Source: Thereva unica (taxonomy: Eukaryota; Arthropoda; Insecta; Diptera; Therevidae). From it: a DNA stretch of 64,000 nucleotides. The notes beneath the pieces are model-generated. The model worked only from the letters and a program-made list of their open reading frames with translations. It ran no database searches and was not told the origin of the DNA. This document shows positions 32,901 through 40,089 of the stretch, piece after piece. Position 1 is the stretch's first letter; each line of letters starts with the position of its first letter. The stretch covers positions 90,715,975 to 90,779,974 of the forward strand of contig OX465285.1 in assembly GCA_949987705.1 (NCBI GenBank), given 5' to 3'. A program made the position numbers and the translations under genes.

Positions 32901-34270
32901 ACTTGTCTGCTATTTTCGCCCTATGTCACACGAAGATGCTGAGAAGTTGAAAACTCTTTACTAGTTCAATTTTCTACCCCTAAATTGATATACATACCTA
33001 ATAATTCTTGCAATGCACCAAATAGATTTAGTAATTCTGAAATGTGCCAACAAGCCAATTTCAGAAATGTACGAATTTTTCTTATTCAACATTATTCGAG
33101 AGCATTTTAAGCTTAGAAAGAATTCATATACGAAAAATAATGTACTCTTATTAGCCTCATGCTTCTATATTTCTAATGATACTTGCATGTATTTTGAAAA
33201 TAGATGGTCTAGTCAGATAGTACGAAAATCTAATCAAATCTAGGAATAAGTAAAGCAAAATCGCTAATCTTTCAAGTCTTGAATATTTTATCAAGCATGA
33301 AAATTATTCTGAATCTAGGTTTGTGATATTTATCGCAAAAAACCCTACCATTTTCAAATTTCCCAACCCTTTTCTTAGTTAATCTAATATCACTACAACA
33401 TTTATTAAGCAACCCTACTTGGAATTCGTTGATTATATTTTAATGATTCTAACCACAATAGTAATAGACCCTTTCTTCGTCCTCTTATAGAGTAATTTCC
33501 TAATAGTTAATTTCCATTTTCTCTGAATTTAATTAAAAATAAAGGAATTAATTAGTGAAGGAGTGTTTTTGGCAAAATACCTTAACTTCTACCACAACCC
33601 CCAGAATTTCTCAAGTTGTCACAAAAAAATCTGTTGAAGACATCAACAAACGATCGTTCTAATTTTGCGGCAATTTTTTGTGTTACCATTTTTCAAAATA
33701 AACATTGAACAAGGATAAGGAATATAACAACACATACTAATTTTCACGCAACATACTACACATACACAAGCACATGGCAAGTAATTAATAGACATTCGTT
33801 GAAGGCACGAACCTCCCAGATCCTGTTGTCCCAAATACATACAATTTTTGTTCGGTGGTTTTTTTTGTATTTTTTTTTTTTTGATAATGTCTAAGAAAAA
33901 AATAGGGTCTTACCGGGTCACAGACTCCAGCCAATGGCACATGATTGCCATCTTCGCCAGCATTTGCAACATACTTCTCGAGAGCCTTGATGGCCTGTTC
34001 AACAGGGGTCCATTCGCCCTTTGTTGCTAGAATTAGGAGCTTGTTAGCTCCCTCGCGTATGGAGGCTCCAGCACTGGATGGCTTCGATGGCGGAGCCTCA
34101 TCAGCCTTAACATCCTTCTTGTCACCATTGCTTGCAGTTTCGTCCTTTGGTTCACTCTCAGCCTTGCTGGCTGGCGTCGCTCGTTCACTGGGGCCCGAAT
34201 CATCAGTTCCCGATTTCTTAGCACCTGCACCTTTGCCAGCAGCACCTTTTTTCCCGCCCGGCAGGGACAT
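17877..34270 (-). CDS. nompC: NompC mechanotransduction channel, N-terminal part (3 exons; gene continues left)
   Basis: NompC (TRPN1) is a TRP-family cation channel of mechanosensory neurons. A long ankyrin spring tethers it to microtubules and gates the pore. The three exons encode residues 1-187: a Lys/Gly/Ser-rich N-terminus (1-60), a linker with GEWTPVEQAIKALEKYV and GEDGNHVPLAG, and ankyrin repeats 1 and 2. The order and spacing match Drosophila NompC residue for residue in the linker and repeats. Coding pieces are 34270-33914, 29803-29702 and 17978-17877, all joined in phase 0 with GTAAG donors and AG acceptors. The start is the ATG at 34270 before SLPGGKK. The remaining repeats and the transmembrane channel lie left of base 1. 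The introns are 4,110 bp, 11,723 bp and at least 17.8 kb, full of decayed transposons. Identity is very secure. The 5' UTR was not located. Confidence 0.95.
17979..18849. other. nompC intron 2, left part
   Basis: Non-coding sequence beside the exon 3 acceptor. It has a C/A-rich low-complexity patch near 18716-18742 and no gene. Confidence 0.5.
18850..19302 (+). mobile_element. tRNA-derived SINE (copy 1)
   Basis: The first 75 bases form a tRNA-like head with an A box-like TAGTCTAGAGGTAAGGC and a perfect B box GGTTCGAATCCC at 18904-18915. An unrelated body follows, rich in CTTCC/TTCTTC and containing GGTTGGTTGATGAGATTCAA. The unit ends in an A-run at about 19292-19301. The same head-body-tail organisation occurs inverted at 61757-62222. 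The antisense PGFEPGTSG peptide in this region is the usual shadow of the B box. Confidence 0.85.
19500..20290 (+). mobile_element. LOA/I-like LINE RT remnant
   Basis: The plus strand encodes YRPIGLTTFILKTLERVID, the RT motif around block 2 (normally RPISLTSF.LKT.E..ID). Much further on come NSILQKLD.RGAKVLAYA, equivalent to the strand leading to YADD, and LDWENKN. Stops and deletions are frequent. It lies inside nompC intron 2. Confidence 0.65.
20291..20350 (-). repeat. Fragment of the GC-rich tandem-repeat element
   Basis: In reverse complement this reads TTTTCGCGCCTGTGGCGCGA, then GAGTGCATGCCTGTGACGGG and AGCGTGT. This parallels TTTTCGTGCCAGTGGCGGGA and its neighbours at 13530-13580. It is a second, truncated occurrence of the element at 13073-13696. 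Confidence 0.55.
20845..20990 (+). repeat. tRNA-like SINE head fragment
   Basis: AACAGTTAGGGTTTGATTAC followed about 20 bases later by GGGGTTCGATTCCTC resembles a tRNA A-box/B-box pair. The cloverleaf is incomplete. The flanking body differs from the SINE at 18850, so this is either a different family or a chance fragment. Confidence 0.4.
20991..24779. other. nompC intron 2, no recognisable gene
   Basis: AT-rich sequence with many short frames. A relative of the terminal repeat at 1137 lies at 21859-21915 (CTTACAGCGGGCGAACAGGG). The 92-codon plus frame at 22782-23060 has no known motif. From about 24640 the sequence may already belong to the LINE that is clearly recognisable from 24780. Confidence 0.45.
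21859..21915 (+). repeat. Solo end related to the 1137-1398 TIR element
   Basis: CTTACAGCGGGCGAACAGGG then GCCGCTTGGCC matches the left 30 bases of the element at 1137 with a few substitutions. No partner end is seen nearby. Confidence 0.45.
24780..26140 (+). mobile_element. LOA/I-like LINE remnant (RT to 3' end)
   Basis: The plus strand encodes WAVASFQPYKSPGGDGIFPA (RT block 1) and LPKLYRPISLTSFLLKTM (block 2). KGKSTDVDLQHLV and CAFLDIEGAFDNTVYDSI (block 3 with the catalytic Asp) follow. The block normally containing YADD reads GCADELDI, and about 60 residues before it are deleted. A degraded RNase H/C-terminal region with EETFTHILCEFHA follows. The 3' end shares GCCGCAGTG...GCCCCTCA with the LINE at 4385-5598. 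It lies in nompC intron 2. Confidence 0.8.
26141..29701. other. nompC intron 2, right part
   Basis: No gene is recognised. The minus frame at 26284-26487 starts MARREKSPELKK, faintly like a Tc1-type transposase N-terminus, but nothing after it fits. The plus frame at 29020-29325 is Pro/Lys/Gln-rich low complexity. The donor GTAAGT of exon 2 is at 29701-29696. Confidence 0.45.
29702..29803 (-). CDS. nompC: nompC coding exon 2 (ankyrin repeat 1)
   Basis: This 102-nt exon encodes TTGMTPLMYAVKDNRTPL and LDRMIELGADVGARNN, the first ankyrin repeat. The acceptor is TTTTCAG before 29803 and the donor is GTAAGTATCC from 29701. It is phase 0 on both sides and exactly as long as exon 3. Joined to exon 1 it gives GVCDP-TTGM where Drosophila has GVHDM-NTGM. 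Confidence 0.93.
29908..30240 (+). mobile_element. tRNA-derived SINE (diverged copy)
   Basis: The head GGGTATCCTAGAGGTTAGGG, CAGCCGACTACCATACCGG and AGTTCGAATCT (B box) corresponds to the SINE heads at 18850 and 62222. The following GGGTCCTTTCC...TTCCTTCTTTCC matches the beginning of the SINE body. The 3' limit is uncertain. Confidence 0.65.
30241..31159. other. nompC intron 1, no recognisable gene
   Basis: Low-information sequence. A 66-codon plus frame at 30346-30546 has no known motif. Confidence 0.45.
31160..31880 (-). mobile_element. Jockey/CR1-like LINE C-terminal remnant, interrupted
   Basis: The minus strand encodes RVTIYNSYIRPRLELNLVCL and, after decay, KKEKWVITLIDKG-like sequence, the post-RT region YK..IRP.LEY...... 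L...Q.RA..LI. After an interruption at about 31313-31510 it resumes with LINRTTRLWKDLPQSVYPNS, the (F)F.RT..LWN.LP motif near the C-terminus. A related end is found at 45181-45390. It lies within nompC intron 1. Confidence 0.65.
31313..31510. mobile_element. Decayed hAT MITE related to 10165-10734
   Basis: GCGAATGGTGCACTTCCACC then GGGCACAATTGGACGGG near 31340 parallel the subterminal GCGAATGGTGCACTTGCACC and GGGCGCAATTGG of the 10165 element read in reverse. The other end, CATACTGCACCGGGCGAAAA, parallels its opposite side. The terminal CAGGGGCGG motifs are eroded and no TSD is seen. Confidence 0.6.
32205..32510 (+). mobile_element. LINE reverse-transcriptase fragment
   Basis: Across a frameshift the plus strand encodes NSKCRVLQIGNCPTTFKVSF, then GVQQGCALSPLLFLKVLND. 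This is RT block 4 (GV.QG..LSPLLF) with its preceding segment. It resembles the element at 54100-55480 in the same blocks. Confidence 0.65.
32511..33913. other. nompC intron 1, right part
   Basis: AT-rich sequence with no gene. The donor GTAAGACC of exon 1 is at 33913-33906. Frames at 33785-34030 are shadows of exon 1. Confidence 0.5.
33914..34270 (-). CDS. nompC: nompC coding exon 1 (N-terminal linker)
   Basis: This 357-nt exon encodes 119 residues starting MSLPGGKKGAAGKGAGAKKS. It contains PSERATPASKAESEPKDE, SNGDKKD and KPSSAGASIREGANKLL, then GEWTPVEQAIKALEKYV and ends GVCDP. The SERATPASKA and NGDKKD blocks and the helix after them match Drosophila NompC. The ATG at 34270 is preceded by an in-frame GTG and, upstream, by no further conserved sequence, so it is the likely initiator. 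Confidence 0.94.
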
Positions 34271-35195
34271 CACGTCACTTCAGTCACTAAGCCCCTGTTA
34301 CAGTTTTGAGTTTCTTACATTTTCGCATATTTTTTTGCTTCCACAAACTCTCGGCGAAGATTCACCCGTAGAACTACTACCTACTACTACTCTTCACACA
34401 AGGCGTCTTAGAGACGCATTGATTTCCACTTTCAATTGATTACACAACAATTCAACAAAAAATTCCAGGACTGTACCCTCCTTCAGCGGAGCACTGTTCA
34501 AGCCCAGCTTTGTATGACAAAATGGGACGAACTACAACTTGGAGGTCCTTTTTTACGTTGTTGCCTGGCTTGGCGTCACTTTCAATTTAAATTCAAAAAT
34601 TTTACGATAAAAACTAAAAACTTTCACCAGAAGCTTCAAGTAACACCAAAGTACACTCGAAACGTCCAGGATCTGCCGACATGCAAGGCTTTTCGCTATG
34701 CAGTGCTGCTCCTTGCCTTCACTTGTGCCGCAGTCACTTCACGGGAGTTTTTGAGCCTGTTTCGAAGGAAAGTGGCTGATTTTCTGAAACTCTATTCGCG
34801 ATTTAATTTTCTGCCAAGAATTTTTCGCCTTCTTGAAAAAGGGGCATCTGAGATTCTTATGACCTAACAACGACTTGCGCAGACTTTTAACCGTTTTTCT
34901 TGGCACCTGGAAGGCAGTGGTATCACCCTCATCATGATTTCGAAATTCCATAAGACGGACTCCCATATGACAGTGGATTACAAAATCGAATTGAAAATAT
35001 GGCACTTTTGGTCTCCTGATACTGACGGGAACGACATATGACAAATAGGGATCCCTTCCAGGCTGGCCCCTGTGGAATGTGTAATGATATGTTAAGGCTA
35101 CCAAAAGAAACAATTTCGATTAGATTCGCGGAAGCTCTCTGGGAGATAAAAGCTGGGCTAGAAAGTGCCCAAATGCACAAAACAGAAGCTGTTCT
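34271..35195. other. Upstream of nompC; unidentified frame at 34436-34867
   Basis: This should hold the nompC 5' UTR and possibly its promoter, but I cannot place a start site. The 143-codon plus-strand frame at 34436-34867 has no recognised domain and lies head to head with nompC. A non-coding explanation is more likely. Confidence 0.4.
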
Positions 35196-35285
35196 GGGGT
35201 GGTAGCACGTAAGTTGTTTCAATCGACCTCTCCATACAAAAATTCAAGATTTGGTCGATTGAAACAACGTACGTGCTACCACCAC
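35196..35285. repeat. Hairpin MITE (about 90 bp), copy 1
   Basis: GGTGGTAGCACGTAAGTTGT then TTCAATCGACC at the left is mirrored by GGTCGATTGAAACAAC and GTACGTGCTACCACC at the right. Nearly the whole unit folds on itself. A second copy is at 62532-62637. Confidence 0.7.
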
Positions 35286-35346
35286 TAATCAAACGAACAA
35301 ACCAATCATAGGACGAAGGTAGGAGAATTGATCATCCACTCACATA

Positions 35347-35791
35347 CTACGTTTATAAGCGGAGTTTCACTCCCGGATCTTCAATCCAAAGTAAAACTCC
35401 CGATGCGTTTATAAGCAATGGGAGTGTAAGTCCAAAATATTTTCTGGTTTGAGATGACAGCTCCAAGCTCAAATTCAAAATCATAGCAAAGAAAAATATA
35501 AACCCAATGTTTCATTTAATGTATTTAAAAATATCAATAAACAAAGAAAAAAAACTATTGTAGCAAAATAAAACACCCAGCTTCTACTTTACAAAGTTTT
35601 CCCCCTTCGGAAAAAATTCTCACTCCCAGTCAGCGTTTATAAGCACAACATAAACCGGGATCGAAGTTTCACTCCAGCTTTTTCTTCGGGAGCGAAAATC
35701 CAAGTTCTGGATTTTCACTCCCGGTTTATAAGCGGTGTTTCACTCCGGATCGAAACTTCCATCCGGAGGGAAACTCCGCTTATAAACGTAG
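35347..35791. repeat. TA-flanked TIR element (MITE-like, 445 bp)
   Basis: CTACGTTTATAAGCGGAGTT at 35347 is mirrored by AACTCCGCTTATAAACGTAG ending at 35791, each flanked by TA. Inside, GTTTATAAGC with CACTCCCGG-type motifs recurs several times in both orientations. The TIR core GTTTAT resembles that of the element at 3677-4111. There is no coding capacity. Confidence 0.8.
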
Positions 35792-35961
35792 TAACAGCCT
35801 ACTCGAAAGTAGGCCTGCATGGCACCTGCAACAAGCACAGTACGCGTGAGTAAAAACTCTACTTCTCTACAAGCATGAACGGAATAGTCCAAACGAAGCA
35901 CGGTAGGCCGATAGTTTGTTATAGTAAAAGGGACAAAATCGGGTCTTTAAAAAATAAAGGG

Positions 35962-36040
35962 TGCCATTACGCCATTATTCAGTAAACCGGTTCTTGTTCG
36001 ATTGCGCAGGTCAAGCAGCATTAGACGTGGTGAGTACTTA
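35962..36040 (+). mobile_element. 5S rRNA-like head fragment (copy 3)
   Basis: GCCATTACGCCATTATTCAG, TAAACCGGTTCTTGTTCGAT, TGCGCAGGTCAAGCAGCATT and AGACGTGGTGAGTACTTA follow the 5S order from the 5' end to the intermediate element. Similarity then ends abruptly, with no shared SINE tail. It is either a truncated family member or an independent 5S retropseudogene. Confidence 0.55.
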
Positions 36041-36409
36041 TATTAACCAGAATCCTGCTATTCGAGAGCCTTGATGCCATTCTACCTTTCAAAAAACTTC
36101 TTCTTTAAGGATCTTTGCATTTGGGATTACCATATAATGAATTTGACTCTTCCAAAACAACATACGGTCTCATCTCTGTCACTACTAGACTATCTCCAAG
36201 TTCCCAGACGTAGCCTGGATCCAGTATCCACGACAAAAAATTGTACATTTCAAATTGCTTAGTTTGAAGAGCTTGACAATCTTGAGCTTCTCCTTGAATG
36301 AACATATATTGGTCGAGTCCTCCGGTACATCTCAATAAGTACAGGCTGTGTTCAAAATTCCAGGTTCAAATTGGGCGTCTTGGACTCTAGTCTTTGCAGA
36401 TGCCTAATA

Positions 36410-36918
36410 CCCTTGACACACTGCAAAAACGAATGAGCATTCTTCCAACTTCATTGGCTTTCAATGATCATTCATTTTAGAAGCGACACACTGCATTTCT
36501 CAATGTTCATTGGAACTGTCTCAATAGAAACTTTACACAAACTGCTAAATATATGAACTGAAAGTGATTACATAGTGATTTATACTTTTAAATTTAATAA
36601 AAATTATTATTAATTGAGGCCCAACAACAGTTATTTACAATGGAACCTACTACTTTTTAAAAAATTCTGAAATCTGAATGACAGTTTGACAGTTGTAGAT
36701 ATTTCAGTTGGAAATTCTACTGGAAATTTCATGGAAAGTTGTTCGATAATTTCCCAATTTCACTTCCATCTTCATTGAATGAAGTTATTTTGACTTCATT
36801 CGATTGAATGACGAATGAAGCTGTTGAATGAACATTGGACATGACATACTGGGCGCGAATGATCATTCATAGCCGAATGATACTACAATGTTCATTCGAT
36901 GCTGCAGTGTGTCAAGGG
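36410..36918. repeat. TA-flanked TIR element (MITE-like, 509 bp)
   Basis: CCCTTGACACACTGCA at 36410 is mirrored by TGCAGTGTGTCAAGGG ending at 36918, with TA on both sides. Subterminal GAATGA/TCATTC and ATGATCATTCAT motifs recur inside. It is non-coding. Confidence 0.75.
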
Positions 36919-37029
36919 TATAAGATTAGTTACAGTTATCGGGTATCCCAAAATATAACAATGTACGGCAAAAATACTTGTTTGACTTTAATTACGGTTC
37001 ACATTTGTTCAAATTGGGTATGCTTATTT

Positions 37030-37262
37030 GGGACATTTTGAATATTTTGGGACACTTTGAATTTTTTAAACAACTTTGAAATTTTGCGGACACTGATTTG
37101 AAATTTTGCGGACACTTTGAAATTTTTGGAACACTTTCAATTTTTTGAACAACTTTAAGTTTTTGGGACACATTGAATTTTTTGAGTTACTGATTTTTGG
37201 GACACTCAGAATTTTTTGGGACACTGAATTTTTTGGGATCCTTTGAATTTTTTGGCACACTG
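37030..37262. repeat. Imperfect minisatellite, about 20-bp unit
   Basis: About ten imperfect copies of a unit near TTTTTTGGGACACTTTGAA run in direct orientation with length variation. The opposite strand gives a meaningless repetitive frame (SQKILSVPKISNSKN). There are no flanking spacers of the CRISPR type. Confidence 0.8.
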
Positions 37263-38879
37263 TATTTGGGTTTAAAATGTCCTGTTTCAACCCGAAAATA
37301 TCCCAGGAATATCTCAAATGGTTCTTTAGTTTAAACTGTTATAAACGACAACCATTCTACACTTTTTTAAACGGGTTTGGAGTGTGCTGTTGGAATTGTT
37401 TATGGAATTGTAGAAATTTTGATTAGTCCGTAAAAAATTTACTAAACAGAACCACGAGAACTAATTCAAAAAGAGTCAGCTACTACTACATACCATTATG
37501 ACATTATCCAAACAACCTAAAACAAATTTTGTAACCCACTGTCAATATCCTTACAACTGCAAATACCCGTTTCCCACAATTCCATAGAGCTTTTTTCAAC
37601 AAATTCCTGTTGCTAACAATTTGTTAAATCGAAAATTTAAATCAGAACCTTGCGCCGCGTGATTTTACTATCATAGTGCTGGTAGATATGTAAAGCAGCT
37701 ACAGTCTCCAATAAAGTTACACTAAAACTACTATAAGTCACCCTAGCAATGGGACTATAGGCGTCCTTTGTCTAGCTACATTCCCACATAATCCTTGGTA
37801 CATAAGGACCCACAGTGTGCTCGGGAAATTTTTTGTTTTGGTTACTCTCGGATGTTTTGACAAATAAACAAACATCAAACATTATACCCTTGACGTCTGA
37901 TGTATGTGAAAACCTATTTGGGTTTTTATAACCGCTTTTTTCCTGCACTGGCATGCGTAAGATTGGCGTGAAGGAGCGAAGGAGCAAAGGTATTTTTCTT
38001 GCTATTCCTCCTTGGATTGGATTCGAGCCTGTTTCGTATATGACATAACCTCGAAAATGTTTTCTTATAGCTTTTCCCAGCGTTTACGGGCTTTGTTTAC
38101 ATAATTTTCGTAAAGGAGTATTAGCACACGTGTATGAGCTTGAAGGAGCTTTTTTATTTAACTACCTGTACATATATAAGATCGTTGGATTTGGTATGTG
38201 ATACCCTTAGAGCATATTTATTCTACCGCCTTAACACTAATACCTATAGTTGTTGCAGGTATGTGGCGTGGCAGAAATTTGCATATTGTTGCGTCATAGT
38301 TGGCGAGTAGATGCCCATGAAGGGGGAGAATTGCTGGAGCTTTCTTGACCACCAGCCAACTTGTGGTCAATATCTTAACCAAGAGAATAGGCTGAGAATT
38401 GTGTTAGTGGGTATCGAAGAATTGCACGCAATTTCCGGTTGGCCAGACGGTGGGATTATTTCATTATATTCAAATTAAAAAGGACTTGGGTTTTTCGAGG
38501 GTTTGTTTGAATAGTTAAAGGGCGGCGGAAGTGGTTTGAATTGATTCACAAAACAACTGGGGTGGATGGTGGGTTGTGCTTATATACATGTGGTTAAGGC
38601 TGTTGAAATTTTGAAATCTATTTCGATATATAAATTAAATAACGTTTAAGTAACCACCTAGGAGCAGATTTGTACTATATCAATACTAATTGTCATGCAA
38701 CAAAAAACAGTTGTCTGAATTTAAGTTTTCAAAGGAGGTCATTTGATGACATTAGAACCATAGTGATTCAAGTGACAATTCTGCCAAAATGGAGATATTG
38801 TCATTAATGGCCAAAAAAACACAATTTTTCTATGACCTAGTGATTCAATTGATTTTCAGTACCGTTTTCTTTGCAGGCA
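37263..38879. other. Intergenic, no recognisable feature
   Basis: Only short frames without motifs. This stretch lies between the minisatellite and the LINE fragments. Confidence 0.45.
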
Positions 38880-39740
38880 AAATCGTACCGTCAACTCCTC
38901 GCTGGTGCATCCTAGAAAACCAACCGGCAACGAACGTACCTAGTGCCCGGGGTATAGCTGGGCCACCCTATCCGTTGTGTAATTCACGGGTCCGGTCCCC
39001 CTGGTAATGGGGTTGAGCGTTGGGCTAACTACCGGATCCTGTAAAAACATATTAGTTAAGAAACCCGAAGCAAAACCACGGAAAAAACGGCAACGACTAC
39101 GGCAACAACACCTGGAAATGATTTTCGGAATACGGAACACGCGAAGTATGTAACGGACTACAGCAGTTAAGTCACTATTAGATGAAGTGAATAGATGGAT
39201 AGGAGACGGGACAGTGGACCTTGGTAACTACAGGATATTTTACAGCTGAGGGAGCATCACTTAGGAGTAGACTTCCTAGAACAAGTCAATTATAGACAAT
39301 GTCATAGAGTTCAAGCCAATAAATTACCGATTATGTTCAATACAACTTCGAACGAAATTCTTCGCCCTTTCGATCATACACGCACATGCGGAGACGGAGG
39401 AGAAAGCGGACACGACAAAGGACACTCTATTATAAGCTTGAACATGCATATCACACGGTCCCTTCCAATGACATCAAGATAGATAGAGATAGATAGGAGA
39501 TAGGAGTCCTTAACCCCAAAATTGGAAGAGGGAACTGGCACAGATCGACCATTGGAAAGGAAAGTCTCCACGAAACATCAAACGATAATGGAAACGTGTT
39601 ATCGATTTTGCGATGAGCAAAAATATGATCGTCAGTACAACATGTTTCCCAAGAAAAGACCAGAAGCTTCCAGGTAGGGGTGCGAATTGTGAATCGTAAA
39701 AGAAATTCGACGAACAATCTGTGTTGGAGAGAAATAAACA
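38880..39740 (+). mobile_element. RTE-like LINE 5' region and endonuclease remnant
   Basis: Across frameshifts the plus strand encodes RWIGDGTVDLGNYRIFYS and then VIEFKPINYRL, IMFNTTSNEILRPF (a frameshifted version of CSIRLRTKFFALSI) and TEEKADTTKDTLYYKLEHAY, followed by GKESLHETSNDNGN. These are the apurinic-type endonuclease segments of RTE LINEs. The GDFNAKIG core is partly lost. Confidence 0.75.
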
Positions 39741-40089
39741 AATATACGAGATCAAACTAAATCAACCATTAAAAGCAATTGTCTGAATATAAAAGGTTTC
39801 AAAGGATGCCTTGCCCACCTGATGTATTTACGCCTGATGTTACTAGTTACTTCTTCGATCTCGTATCTAGTCTCTCCCGTCATTACGATAACATAATTGC
39901 TGCTGGCGATTTTAATGTTGATCTGCTGAAGGCCAATGAACGAGGGAACACACTCAAATACAGATGCCCACATTATCGAATTGCCATAATCCATCGCTCC
40001 TTGATGTTCTCACTGGTACATTCACAAATTTTGTGTTACAACATAGCCACATCTCTCCTCCCAGCTATGTTGATCATGATATTCTATTA

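Noticed and set aside
34436..34867. 143-codon plus-strand frame upstream of nompC
   Set aside because: No recognisable domain and no splice or paralogue support; it may be chance in the promoter region.
37066..37317. Repeat array considered as CRISPR-like or as a repeat protein
   Set aside because: Units are imperfect and directly adjacent without unique spacers; this is a eukaryotic minisatellite and the peptide frame is a by-product.
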